From an uncultured Lachnospiraceae bacterium (GTDB lineage: Bacteria; Bacillota; Clostridia; Lachnospirales; Lachnospiraceae): DNA of 44,889 bases. The stretch spans positions 1-44,889 of the forward strand of contig CANRDO010000027.1 in NCBI GenBank assembly GCA_947629385.1. The letters run 5' to 3'. Both the position numbers and the translations under genes were made by a program. This document shows positions 1-7,721 of the stretch, piece after piece (the stretch's first letter is position 1; each line of letters begins with the position of its first letter). The notes under the pieces were generated by a model, which did not search any database, had not been told where the DNA came from, and saw only the letters and a program-made list of their open reading frames with translations.

Positions 1-170
1 AGCTCTCCGCCCGTCAGTTTTACCTTACATTTTCCGCAAGCTGCATTTCCGCTGCATGGCGCGTCGATCGCCACGTTTGCTTTTCTGGCTACCTCAAGAA
101 GGTTTTCGCCGGGACCTGCGAATACCTCTACGGGATCGCCATTCTCAAACTTGAACGTTACCTTGTACAT
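1..170 (-). CDS. acsV: Corrinoid activation protein AcsV, N-terminal fragment (cut by window edge)
   Basis: Only the first 57 residues lie in the window; the gene continues beyond base 1. The reading starts MYKVTFKFENGDPVEVF and contains Cys39, Cys45 and Cys48 in the spacing CSGNAACGKC, the plant-type 2Fe-2S ferredoxin pattern. In AcsV/RamA-type reductive activases such a domain passes electrons to reduce inactive Co(II) corrinoid back to Co(I). The start is the ATG at 168-170 with GGGGGAA just upstream. It is the last visible gene of the acs operon, 241 nt after acsE, where AcsV is commonly found in acetogens. A generic 2Fe-2S protein cannot be excluded from the fragment alone, but the context strongly favours AcsV. 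Confidence 0.8.
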   Translation of the reverse strand, partial: MYKVTFKFENGDPVEVFAGPGENLLEVARKANVAIDAPCSGNAACGKCKVKLTGGE

Positions 171-411
171 AAGTTCCCCCACTGATTATTTTTCATTACA
201 GTTCATACTGAATTTGAAGCGCCAGTCTCCGAACCCGCAGGTGTGATGCAAAAAGCAGTTCAGACTTCGTGCCATCGATCATGCGATGAACCGCAGCGCT
301 TTTAGTGATACACCCGGATACCGAAACGGCTCCGGGTGTACGGTTTCCGCCCCGGCCGATGCCCTACCGCCGAAGCCGTAAGCCTATGACCGGATGCATT
401 ATGTTCTGTGA
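171..411. other. acsE-acsV intergenic gap with an inverted repeat
   Basis: No gene is seen in these 241 nt. They hold a 9-bp inverted repeat, ACACCCGGA at 310-318 and TCCGGGTGT at 331-339, with a 12-nt loop. No T-run follows on the minus strand, so it does not look like an intrinsic terminator. It may be an RNA-processing or stability stem between two operon genes. No convincing promoter for acsV was found. Confidence 0.45.
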
Positions 412-1197
412 TCAGATCTCAAGATAAGAATCCGCATACAGCGTATTGTTCTTGAATACGTCGCAGGACTTGATCGTCTCCATCAGGCGCAGATCGTTCG
501 GGTTCACGATCGCGGAGGTAAGGCCCTGCATCATGCACATCGCGACAAGCGCGGAGTCCATGATCGGACGGATGTGCTTCGGCATACCGTTGGAGTTGTT
601 GGAAAGTCCGCCGGTGGAATTCAGACCCATATCGGAGAACATCTTGATGCACTCCAGGATCTCCATCTGCTTGTCCTGCATGCCCTTCACAACGAGGAAC
701 AGCGGATCGAACCAGAGGTCGGTCGGCTCCATGCCGTGCTCAAGGCCTCTCTCGAGCAGCGTCTGGCAGTAAGCCATACGCTCGTCGTTGTCCTTCGCGA
801 TGCCTTCGCCGTTGCACAGCGCGATAACGATCGCGTCGTTCGCCGCAGCGAGGTCCACGTTCTCGATCCTGCCCGCCGCATCCGCGGAGTTCACGATCGG
901 CTTACCCTTGGAACGATTGTAGACAGAGATACCAGCCTCGATTGCCTTCTTGTTGGAGGTATCCAGCGCAAGCGGCACATTGTCGAAGTTGCTCTGAAGG
1001 AGCTGAACCGCCCATTTCATCAGGTCCTCGCCGTAGCCCTCTGCCGGTCCGATGTTGACGTCAAGGTAGACAGCGCCCGCGTCAAGCTGCTGCTTCGCAC
1101 GCGCAAGGATCGGCTCCGGATCTCTCTCCATAAAAGCCTTGTTGACTGCCGGGGCAGTCGTGGAAAGTCTCTCACCAATTGTAACGAATTTTCCCAT
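412..1197 (-). CDS. acsE: Methyltetrahydrofolate:corrinoid iron-sulfur protein methyltransferase AcsE
   Basis: This 261-residue protein has the length and fold signature of AcsE/MeTr, a pterin-binding TIM barrel. It moves the methyl group of 5-methyl-tetrahydrofolate to Co(I) of the corrinoid iron-sulfur protein (AcsCD), linking the methyl branch to acetyl-CoA synthesis. Visible family motifs are VTIGERL at the N-terminus, DAGAVYLDVNIGP, PLALDTSN (first and second barrel strands with the pterin-binding Asp and Asn) and GGLSNNSNGMP near residue 200. The ATG at 1195-1197 follows GAGAGGTGA. It lies 41 nt after acsC in the same transcript. It is cytoplasmic. The product and role are well supported by sequence and neighbours. 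Confidence 0.95.
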   Translation of the reverse strand: MGKFVTIGERLSTTAPAVNKAFMERDPEPILARAKQQLDAGAVYLDVNIGPAEGYGEDLMKWAVQLLQSNFDNVPLALDTSNKKAIEAGISVYNRSKGKPIVNSADAAGRIENVDLAAANDAIVIALCNGEGIAKDNDERMAYCQTLLERGLEHGMEPTDLWFDPLFLVVKGMQDKQMEILECIKMFSDMGLNSTGGLSNNSNGMPKHIRPIMDSALVAMCMMQGLTSAIVNPNDLRLMETIKSCDVFKNNTLYADSYLEI

Positions 1198-1238
1198 TGC
1201 AAATCACCTCTCTTAGTTTTTTATATTTTTATAATTTC

Positions 1239-2588
1239 TTACGCTGTCAGGTCCTTCATGAATTTCACGAGCTGTACCGCCTCGTTCGGAGCGATGATGA
1301 TCTCCCAGCCCGGAAGCTTCGCCTCGAGCTCGCCCTTCAGAACAGCAACCTTGCCCGGGATGACAAGCCTTCTGGACTTGATCTTTCCCTCGATATCCTG
1401 CTCCTTGAAGAACTTCTCGATCGTACCTGCAGAGAACTTGCCCGCAGCCCAGGACGTCAGAACGGAAAGTCCGCCCGCGTCGTTGATGATCAGATTAAGC
1501 GGCACGCCGGAACGCTCCAGCTCGCCGGATACTACGAAGTAGGTCAGCGCAAAGTCTACCGTCGTGACACAGATCGAATTCTCGTCCGCGCCATTCAGCG
1601 GGTAGATGCCCGGCTCTACCTTCATCGGCTTCTGCGGGTCGGTGAACAGGTTCTGGCGCAGGCCGTACAGCGGAAGCGCCTCCGCGTAGCCGAGCTGCTC
1701 CATGACAACGATCGAACCATACTTCATCGTGAACAGGGAAGCCAGAGCCGCCTGCAGATGCGCGTTGCCCTTCGCCAGGCAGCAGGCGCGCACGATCGAC
1801 GGATAGCCGCAGGTACGGTCGCCGTCCTTGATCGCTGCTTTACGGAACTGTACCGCCGTCGCGAACGCATCCTTGATGGAATTGCTGCCCGCATCGATCA
1901 GCAGGTTCTTGTTGCCGAGCTTCTCAAGAGCAGCCACCGTATCGTAGAGCTCGTTGATGTCCTTGCCCTGCACGCCGAGCGCAATGCCCGCCCCGGTCGC
2001 CACCGCGTTCATCGCTTCGTAGTTGGAAGCGTTCGCGCCGTTCAGCACCGGCTTTGTATCCTTCACCAGCTCAACAGCCTCTTTCGCAACGTCCGCATCG
2101 TCGCAGCCGAGGATCAGCAGACGGCCGACAGCCGCAGCCTTCTTCACCAGCTCAAGGTACTTGTCCTTGCCCGAAGCCGCGTCATAATTTACATAGATCA
2201 TCTCTACGAACATTCTCTCACCGATACGCTCGTAATCTACCTTCGGAACCGCCGCAAGCTTCGCGTCGATTTCAGCGTCGTCCATGCAGCTGCACACAGA
2301 CACCGCGTATCTCGTCTTATTCACGAACGTCTTCTCGTGACGGAACAGCACCGTCTCGCCGCCGAGCGTCATCTCGTTCTCGCCCGCGCCGATCTTGACG
2401 GTCTTCATGGGCGGAGCGGTCGCCTCGTTGAGCTGAGCCTTCGCTTCCTCAGAGAAGTACGGGCAGGCGTCCACGGATACCGCGCCCTGCGCGACCTTCA
2501 TGGAGAACGCCATACAGGTCGGGCTGCCGCACTCCTTACAGTTTTTCTTCGGTGACAGTTTGAAAATATCAAGACCTTTCAATGCCAT
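1239..2588 (-). CDS. acsC: Corrinoid iron-sulfur protein large subunit AcsC
   Basis: This is the 449-residue gamma subunit of the corrinoid Fe-S protein. It carries a 4Fe-4S cluster near the N-terminus and, in this family, a corrin-binding C-terminal domain. Cys17, Cys20, Cys25 and Cys42 (CKECGSPTC then a later C) give the CX2CX4CX16C cluster pattern. The protein accepts methyl from AcsE and delivers it to the A-cluster of AcsB; the Fe-S cluster serves reductive activation of cobalt. The ATG start follows AAGGAGGA. The gene sits 30 nt after acsD, whose product is its obligate partner, and 41 nt before acsE. Full length, no defects seen. Confidence 0.95.
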   Translation of the reverse strand: MALKGLDIFKLSPKKNCKECGSPTCMAFSMKVAQGAVSVDACPYFSEEAKAQLNEATAPPMKTVKIGAGENEMTLGGETVLFRHEKTFVNKTRYAVSVCSCMDDAEIDAKLAAVPKVDYERIGERMFVEMIYVNYDAASGKDKYLELVKKAAAVGRLLILGCDDADVAKEAVELVKDTKPVLNGANASNYEAMNAVATGAGIALGVQGKDINELYDTVAALEKLGNKNLLIDAGSNSIKDAFATAVQFRKAAIKDGDRTCGYPSIVRACCLAKGNAHLQAALASLFTMKYGSIVVMEQLGYAEALPLYGLRQNLFTDPQKPMKVEPGIYPLNGADENSICVTTVDFALTYFVVSGELERSGVPLNLIINDAGGLSVLTSWAAGKFSAGTIEKFFKEQDIEGKIKSRRLVIPGKVAVLKGELEAKLPGWEIIIAPNEAVQLVKFMKDLTA

Positions 2589-2618
2589 ATCATTTTTCCT
2601 CCTTATGCTTCAGTTTGC

Positions 2619-3560
2619 TTATACTAATTCCTTGACCAGGGTTGAAATCGTCTTAACAGATTCCGGATGTCTCAGGATGACAGCGTTGGAACCGGCCGCG
2701 AGCACTGCAGCGGCGGTCTCGATCTCCATGTCCACGCCACGCTCTTCCTGATTTCCCCATTCAGGCATATCAGCTTCGGAAGCTGCCGCTTCCTTTACAT
2801 TCCAAACCTCAGAAGCTACCGGGGTAATGATCGGCATCTGAAGCGTCGCATCGCTCTGGGACAGCGCCGCGGCCTTTACACGGTCCATCGTGGAAACCAC
2901 GTACTCGAAACCGTAGCCTGCGGAAGCCGTACCGACGTTCATGACAACGCTCTGTCCGCTCACGCCGAGCTGTGTCAGCAGAACGTTCAGCTGCTTTGCA
3001 AGGTTGATATCAACAGCGGACTCCGCGCCGACGACCTGTTTGTACGCAAGGCCCGCCGAAGCGCCCACCGTCTTGTAATTCTCTTCTTTTGCCGCAAGGA
3101 TCACAGCGTTCTTTCCGGCAAGGGCAGCCGCCGCCTTGTCGAGCAGCTCCGCGTCCTTCTCCACATTCTTGCATCCGCAGACGACAAGCGGAAGGTCAAC
3201 AGCCGCCGCAACATCGTTCACCAGAGCGATCAGCTCCTCCGTGGATTTGTTCTTTCCGTTCGGGTCTCCGCCCTCCAGACGGATACTGAGGAAATCAACG
3301 CCCTCAAATGTGGCGGCCTTCTTCGCCATGTCGACGACAGATGCGCAGCCCTCGTAGCACTTCTGGATGCACTCCGGCTCTGCCTCCATGCCGCCGTCCG
3401 TGATCTCGATGCCTACCTTCGGCGCGTTCTCGATCGCCTCGTCAAAGGTGTAGAACGGAAGTACGTTCTCTCCTCCGATCGTGATCGCCTTGTCGCCGGT
3501 ACCCATCGTGACAGCGTTGATCTTTGCATTGAATTTTCCTGATTTTGCAGTAAACGGCAT
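2619..3560 (-). CDS. acsD: Corrinoid iron-sulfur protein small subunit AcsD
   Basis: This is the 313-residue beta subunit of the corrinoid Fe-S protein, a TIM barrel that caps the cobamide bound by AcsC. Recognisable stretches are ITIGGENVLPFYTFD, GVDFLSIRLEGGDPNGKNKS and VMNVGTASAGYGFEY, typical of AcsD/CdhD. It has no redox cluster of its own and works as a heterodimer with AcsC. The ATG start follows GAGGAGGT. The gene is separated from acsB upstream by an unusual 475-nt structured gap and precedes acsC by 30 nt, so acsD-acsC-acsE form a tight downstream sub-block of the operon. Confidence 0.94.
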   Translation of the reverse strand: MPFTAKSGKFNAKINAVTMGTGDKAITIGGENVLPFYTFDEAIENAPKVGIEITDGGMEAEPECIQKCYEGCASVVDMAKKAATFEGVDFLSIRLEGGDPNGKNKSTEELIALVNDVAAAVDLPLVVCGCKNVEKDAELLDKAAAALAGKNAVILAAKEENYKTVGASAGLAYKQVVGAESAVDINLAKQLNVLLTQLGVSGQSVVMNVGTASAGYGFEYVVSTMDRVKAAALSQSDATLQMPIITPVASEVWNVKEAAASEADMPEWGNQEERGVDMEIETAAAVLAAGSNAVILRHPESVKTISTLVKELV

Positions 3561-3720
3561 TTCTCTTTTACCTCCTCGTGATTATATACCGATGCGGACG
3601 CCTGGGGTGACAGACCGCAGGGGTAAGATTATTTTTTTCGGGTAATAGATACCCGGTACCGCACTTAAATGAAAATTATCAATGGTTCAAAAGATAAAGC
3701 AAAATAAAAGTCCACTGTAT

Positions 3721-3765
3721 TGAATCATTGTGGTTTCTAATTTATAAAAATCTTTAAATGATTCA
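3721..3765. repeat. 9-bp inverted repeat upstream of acsD
   Basis: TGAATCATT at 3721-3729 pairs with AATGATTCA at 3757-3765 across a 27-nt AT-rich loop. It could act as an operator-like dyad or an RNA stem in the acsD leader. Nothing in the sequence decides between these. Confidence 0.5.
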
Positions 3766-3789
3766 CGTAATTTATCATTTTAGACTCGA

Positions 3790-3808
3790 GAAAATGCTCC
3801 GCATTTTC
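3790..3808. repeat. Short palindrome GAAAATGC-TCC-GCATTTTC
   Basis: This is an 8-bp perfect stem with a 3-nt loop, and flanking CGAG/CTCG can extend it with a bulge. It is one of several consecutive stems between acsB and acsD. Confidence 0.6.
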
Positions 3809-3834
3809 CCTCGTTAAGAAATCCATGACGTTCT

Positions 3835-3867
3835 CATAGGAATTGCCATAAAATGGCAATTCCTATG
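3835..3867. repeat. 15-bp perfect palindromic hairpin
   Basis: The arms 3835-3849 and 3853-3867 are perfectly complementary (CATAGGAATTGCCAT and its reverse complement) around a 3-nt AAA loop. Neither strand has a terminator T-run after it. It forms part of the palindrome array downstream of acsB. Confidence 0.75.
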
Positions 3868-3883
3868 TCGATCGTCAATCGTC

Positions 3884-3911
3884 GGTCTGTCTTCGCTTCG
3901 CTCGACATACC
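3884..3911. repeat. Imperfect hairpin GGTCTGTC/GACATACC
   Basis: The 8-bp arms at 3884-3891 and 3904-3911 have one mismatch and a 12-nt loop. ATGTCG at 3865-3870 could instead pair with CGACAT at 3903-3908, so alternative folds are possible in this stretch. Confidence 0.5.
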
Positions 3912-3916
3912 AGCTC

Positions 3917-3983
3917 TAAAAAGTTCAATTGCTTTCTGTCAACTGCGTTGACGAAGCTACGCTTCCCGCAATTGAACTTTTTA
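3917..3983. repeat. 16-bp stem enclosing two hairpins (three-way junction)
   Basis: The outer arms TAAAAAGTTCAATTGC (3917-3932) and its exact reverse complement (3968-3983) form a 16-bp stem. Inside are two further perfect hairpins: GTCAAC-TGC-GTTGAC (3938-3952) and, directly abutting it, GAAGC-TAC-GCTTC (3953-3965). The result is a compact cloverleaf-like structure on either strand. It matches no RNA family I know. Confidence 0.75.
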
Positions 3984-3987
3984 TCGC

Positions 3988-4038
3988 TAAGGCCCCAGGG
4001 AATGCCTGTGCAAGCACGCATTCCCTTTGCGGGCCTTA
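3988..4038 (-). repeat. 51-nt hairpin overlapping the acsB stop codon
   Basis: TAAGGCCC (3988-3995) pairs with GGGCCTTA (4031-4038). Inside, AGGGAATGC (3997-4005) pairs with GCATTCCCT (4018-4026), and GTGC-AA-GCAC (4008-4017) closes the tip. The acsB stop TAA (4036-4038, minus strand) is the base of the stem, so the hairpin sits exactly at the 3' end of the acsB reading frame. No T-run follows. It may protect the upstream mRNA from 3' decay, or reduce read-through into acsD. Confidence 0.7.
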
Positions 4039-6159
4039 CATCATCGGTTCCATGGACAGTGCCGGATGGCCCTTCTCCTCAAGGAAAGCCAGCAGGGTCT
4101 CGGGATCTTCCGCAACGGTCTCGTCACCGATCATATCCGTGAAGTTGTCGATGCCGTAGAGCTCCTTCGCGGTCGCGTTCAATCTGTCGGCCACCTGCTC
4201 CTTCAGATCCTTCGGCATCCACACGATACGCTCGATACCGCCCTCAGCCTTCATGAACTTCTTGGAAGCGATGAAGTGCTTGCCGTGGCCCATGAAGCCC
4301 GGTGTCTGCACGCCGCCGCCCGTCATGGAAGCCAGCTCCGGGAAGGTCATGCCGATCGGGGTCATGCCCGCGTACTCACGGTTCGCGATACATACGCCGT
4401 TCGACAGCGGCTCGATACCGCAGATGCACTCGAAGCATCCGCAGGAGGTCATCGGCTTCTCGATGATAGAATACAGGGAAACATCCTCCAGCGCGCCCTG
4501 GGAGAACTTGCGGACTGCCTCGTTGACATCCTCGTACTCACCGATACGCTCGTCGATCGGACGCTCCTTCGTGATCACCTGGCACGGTCCCTGCGGATCC
4601 AGCTCGTTGGTCGCCTTCGCGTCCAGCCACGAAACGGCGCCGCAAAGTCCGAGTCTCTCCGGCGTAACCACGCACACATGGCTCGGGGAGAATGCCTGGC
4701 ACATGATGCAGCTGTAGTATACGTCCACGCTCTCGTCGGTCAGCGTGTTCAGACGCTCGTCGCGCTTGTCAAACGTCGGAATCGCCACCTCGTGGCGAAG
4801 CTTCGTGCACTGCTCAGCCTCGGTGTAGATCGTCACCTGGCACTTGTCAACGACCGCGGCGAACTCGCTCTTTACTCTCGCGTAGAGCACTTCGCCGAGA
4901 TGCTTCAGGCCAAAGCCCGCGTTAAAGGTATCCTTGCTCACACGAACGCGGATCATGTCGCGCTGTCCGGTGTGCATCATGCCCTCGACACAGTTCAGGT
5001 AGGAGTGGAACTTACGCTCGATAACCGGCTCGAAGTCGGACTGCATGTTCTTGCCTGCCACCTGCACGACATAAGCGATGCTCTGCTTGCTGCCCTCCGG
5101 GAAATCCTTGATGTCCGGCCCGATGACTTCGATCTTGTGATCCTCGACCTCGTTCGCTTCCTTCGTCTGCACCAGCTCGAAGCAGTCCACACGGGAGCCG
5201 TCGAACTCGATCTGCATATCGCCGCGGCGAATGATCTCGCCCTCGAACGCGGACGCGAACGCTACCGGGATATCGATCTTCGTGATCTTGATCTTGATGT
5301 CGCGCGCCTCCAGGGACGTCGCATTCCACTTGTCCACATCCGGCTGCACGATCAGGCTCTTCGGAACGGTGAACGGATAATCGTTCGTGATTGCCGGGAA
5401 GCCCATCGCGATCGCGCCTGCGCCGCAGGCAAGCGTCACATTGTCAAGCGGAGCGAACGCGTTGACGAACGCGAACACACGCTTCATCGTGTACTCGTTC
5501 AGACCCTTGGCATCGCCCGGTGTGATGTTGCCGAAGATCAGTGCCGCGCGGACCGCTACGGAAATGACATGCGCAACGCTCAGGATGTCGTCGCCCAGCG
5601 GAAGGATACGCACGCCCGGGCCTGTCTTGACGCCCTTCTCGACGCACTGGTCGATGATGCCGCCGATCATGGCGACGAGCATGCCCTGTCCCTGATAGCT
5701 CTTCACGAGGGCAACGCCCTGCTCCGCCGTCGGAGCCGGCCCGATGATAACCGCTACGCCCGGGATATCGCCGGTAACAAGCGGAACGCCCTGCTCACGC
5801 ACATAAGCGTCGCTCAAGTGCCCCGTGTACGGAGCCTCGTACGGCGTCGCGCCGTCGATGTACTTCAGAACTTCATAAAACTCTGCGCACAGCAGGGTCG
5901 CCCAGCCGGACTGGAATCCGTCGTGCAGTCTCTGGTTTCTCGTCATCATGGACTTCACAACGCCGAGCGCTTCCTTCAGCTCGCCGAGATTGCCGACCTT
6001 GTTGCCGGTCATACCATAGTAGCTCGGAAGGCTGTAAGCCGTATCCGGGAAAGCAACCGCCTTGTCAGCACCGTACTTCTCAACAGCTTCGTTGACCGCT
6101 TTCTCTACGCGCTCATACACTGTGTCGTTACCGTTAAATATAAGATCTAATAATCTCAC
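4036..6159 (-). CDS. acsB: Acetyl-CoA synthase subunit AcsB (A-cluster enzyme)
   Basis: AcsB joins CO from the CODH, a methyl group from AcsCD and CoA into acetyl-CoA on a Ni-Ni-4Fe4S A-cluster. The A-cluster ligands are all present: YSCIMCQ, then HVC and LGLCGAVSWLDAKA, and later MTSCGCFE with the Cys-Gly-Cys that binds the distal nickel. The ending GHPALSMEPMM matches the Moorella enzyme end closely. The length, about 707 residues, is normal for clostridial AcsB. I chose the GTG at 6157-6159 because GGAGGT lies 7 nt upstream. A GTG at 6174 is in frame but overlaps that ribosome site. The gene lies 30 nt after the degenerate CODH-domain gene and is followed by a structured gap. Confidence 0.96.
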   Translation of the reverse strand: MRLLDLIFNGNDTVYERVEKAVNEAVEKYGADKAVAFPDTAYSLPSYYGMTGNKVGNLGELKEALGVVKSMMTRNQRLHDGFQSGWATLLCAEFYEVLKYIDGATPYEAPYTGHLSDAYVREQGVPLVTGDIPGVAVIIGPAPTAEQGVALVKSYQGQGMLVAMIGGIIDQCVEKGVKTGPGVRILPLGDDILSVAHVISVAVRAALIFGNITPGDAKGLNEYTMKRVFAFVNAFAPLDNVTLACGAGAIAMGFPAITNDYPFTVPKSLIVQPDVDKWNATSLEARDIKIKITKIDIPVAFASAFEGEIIRRGDMQIEFDGSRVDCFELVQTKEANEVEDHKIEVIGPDIKDFPEGSKQSIAYVVQVAGKNMQSDFEPVIERKFHSYLNCVEGMMHTGQRDMIRVRVSKDTFNAGFGLKHLGEVLYARVKSEFAAVVDKCQVTIYTEAEQCTKLRHEVAIPTFDKRDERLNTLTDESVDVYYSCIMCQAFSPSHVCVVTPERLGLCGAVSWLDAKATNELDPQGPCQVITKERPIDERIGEYEDVNEAVRKFSQGALEDVSLYSIIEKPMTSCGCFECICGIEPLSNGVCIANREYAGMTPIGMTFPELASMTGGGVQTPGFMGHGKHFIASKKFMKAEGGIERIVWMPKDLKEQVADRLNATAKELYGIDNFTDMIGDETVAEDPETLLAFLEEKGHPALSMEPMM

Positions 6160-6189
6160 TTTCTCTACCTCCACTTTTTTAGTTATCTT

Positions 6190-6882
6190 TTAGATCGCTA
6201 TTACATTTCTCTTCTTCTCAATGTCCGCAATGATCGCGTCGCCAAGCTCCTCCAGACTCGCGGATACGGTATGCTTCGCCTCCGCGCCGTCCTTCAGTCC
6301 GCTTGCGGCGATCACATCCTCAAGAGAACCCTCATAAGGCATGATGCCGATAAAGGTGTCTACACCGAGCCCCACGAACGTGTTGCCAAGCTCGACCGCC
6401 TGCGCCGATACGCCCGCCGCATCGCAGCCGACCACCGGAAGCTGCGGAACCGTAAGCCCGGAATCCGCCGAAAGCGCCTGCGCGATCGTCACGACATTGC
6501 CAATGTTCTCCAGTCCGCCAAGCGGCAGCACCGGAGGAATCTCAGCCAGCTCGCAGACCCGCTTCAGCCCGTCGCCGCAGAGCTCTTTCGCCTCCGGGTT
6601 CAGAAGCCCCGCGTTCTGCGCCACTGTGACCGGATACCCGATCGCAAGGATCACGAGATCGCTCGCGATCAGCTTCTTCATCAGCGCCACATACTCATCC
6701 GTGTCCCGAACCTCCGAGCCCTCTCCGCCGAGCATCACGACCGCCCCGCGCAGGACGCCGGAGACCACGCACGCCAGCAGCGGCTTCGTCGTACCGGTTG
6801 CATCCACCTGAGAATTGCACACTCCGTCGAGTGCCTGGATGATATCACCCACCTCAAGTTTCGGTAATGCTGAATCACTCAT
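6190..6882 (-). CDS. Stand-alone degenerate CODH C-terminal domain protein
   Basis: This 230-residue protein aligns end to end with about the last 240 residues of the AcsA/CooS encoded in the same operon. Shared stretches are NSQVD-TGTTKPL, CGDGLKRVCELA-IPPVL and LPVVGC. It lacks the N-terminal B- and D-cluster region and the middle domain. Cluster C ligands that AcsA keeps are lost: the Cys of VGCNNPK is Gly53, and the Cys of SGCAAQ is Tyr83. Only the Cys of VVGC (Cys153) remains. It therefore cannot be a working CODH. It may be a scaffold, a maturation partner or a structural subunit at the CODH-ACS interface, loosely like small accessory subunits of archaeal complexes. The ATG follows GAGGCG, and the gene sits between cooC and acsB. 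The reading frame is intact, so it is not an obvious pseudogene. The function is unknown to me. Confidence 0.85.
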   Translation of the reverse strand: MSDSALPKLEVGDIIQALDGVCNSQVDATGTTKPLLACVVSGVLRGAVVMLGGEGSEVRDTDEYVALMKKLIASDLVILAIGYPVTVAQNAGLLNPEAKELCGDGLKRVCELAEIPPVLPLGGLENIGNVVTIAQALSADSGLTVPQLPVVGCDAAGVSAQAVELGNTFVGLGVDTFIGIMPYEGSLEDVIAASGLKDGAEAKHTVSASLEELGDAIIADIEKKRNVIAI

Positions 6883-6924
6883 TTCTATCGCCTCACTTTT
6901 TTAAATTTATCTCGTAAACCGGAC

Positions 6925-7695
6925 TCATTCTTCCGATTTGTCGATCAGGCTTTTAATGTTTCTGATTTCATCGACCGTAGTCTTGCTGAAATCATAGGGT
7001 GAGGAACCATTTCGATCCGCGTCGATGACTTCGGGATTGTAATGGACAAATCCGAGCAGGTCCTCCGGCGGGATCTTCGCGCGAATGAATGCTTCATCCT
7101 TCTCATCCCGAACCTTGTTGGCCACTACACGCACCTGCTTCACCCCAAGGCCGGAGGCCAGACGCTTCACATTCTGGTACGTCTGGATGCTCCGCGCGCC
7201 CGGTTCGATCACCACAACAAACTGATCCATGCCCTCGGTTGTGCCTCGCCCCAGATGTTCCAGCCCTGCCTCCATATCGAGGATCACGACGTCCTCGCGG
7301 TGAAGCACCAGGTTGTTGATGATGCGCTTAAGCATCACATGCTCCGGGCAGACGCAGCCGCTTCCGGCCGTGTCGACCGTGCCGAGCACTAAGAGCTTCA
7401 CCCCGTTGCATACCCTTCCGTATGTGTCCGGGATATCGCTCACCTGAGGGTTGATACGGTAAAATTTGTTGTCGGCGCTTGCTCCGGTACGCTCCTCGAT
7501 CAGTTTGCGCATCTTCGTGATGGGAGTGATCTGCTCCAGCTCCTCCTCGGAAAAACCGAGCGCCAGGCCCAGATTCGCATCCGGGTCCACGTCGGCCGCC
7601 AGAACAGGTCTTCCCTCATCCGCGTACAGCCTTGCAAGAGTCGCGGCGAACGTGGTCTTGCCCACGCCGCCTTTTCCGGTAACAGCAATCTTCAT
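6925..7695 (-). CDS. cooC: CooC/AcsF-type nickel-insertion ATPase (copy 1)
   Basis: This 256-residue MinD/ParA-like P-loop ATPase matures Ni-Fe clusters. It has a deviant Walker A (GKGGVGKTT, residues 8-16) and the CooC-specific Cys-X-Cys (Cys114, Cys116 in GSGCVCPEH), which binds metal at the dimer interface in characterised CooC proteins. ATP hydrolysis is coupled to nickel delivery to CODH cluster C, or to the ACS A-cluster in AcsF. Its position just upstream of the degenerate CODH protein and acsB suggests it may serve AcsB, as AcsF does; this is inference. The ATG follows TGAGGTGA. A second paralogue lies upstream of acsA. Confidence 0.92.
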   Translation of the reverse strand: MKIAVTGKGGVGKTTFAATLARLYADEGRPVLAADVDPDANLGLALGFSEEELEQITPITKMRKLIEERTGASADNKFYRINPQVSDIPDTYGRVCNGVKLLVLGTVDTAGSGCVCPEHVMLKRIINNLVLHREDVVILDMEAGLEHLGRGTTEGMDQFVVVIEPGARSIQTYQNVKRLASGLGVKQVRVVANKVRDEKDEAFIRAKIPPEDLLGFVHYNPEVIDADRNGSSPYDFSKTTVDEIRNIKSLIDKSEE

Positions 7696-7721
7696 TCTTA
7701 CGTCACCTCATGTAATATAAC

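Larger units (their letters stand above)
3561..4035. other. 475-nt acsB-acsD gap: palindrome-dense structured region
   Basis: No coding sequence is credible here. The part nearer acsB (about 3785-4038) is almost entirely palindromes, listed separately. The part nearer acsD is AT-rich and holds a 9-bp inverted repeat (3721-3729 with 3757-3765) and CGGGTA/TACCCG (3639-3644 with 3650-3655). On the minus strand the last stem is followed by an A-run rather than a T-run, so it is not a standard terminator. A TTGCTT with 16-nt spacing to GATAAT on the minus strand is a weak internal promoter candidate. All other gaps in this operon that I can see in full are at most 241 nt. Confidence 0.7.

Noticed and set aside
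3639..3655. CGGGTA/TACCCG stem as an intrinsic terminator before acsD
   Set aside because: On the transcribed minus strand it is followed by an A-run, not a T-run. The T-run is on the wrong side.
3785..4038. Palindrome array as a CRISPR or tRNA cluster
   Set aside because: The stems differ in sequence, with no repeated unit or regular spacer. The cloverleaf-like fold lacks tRNA landmarks such as TTC-A in a T-loop and a CCA-adjacent acceptor stem.
4027..6150. 707-codon open frame on the plus strand
   Set aside because: It lies exactly opposite acsB, has no protein family resemblance, is rich in His/Arg/Leu as expected of an antisense frame in GC-rich DNA, and has no ribosome site.
6160..6174. 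GTG at 6174 as the acsB start
   Set aside because: It overlaps the GGAGGT that gives 7-nt spacing to the GTG at 6159.
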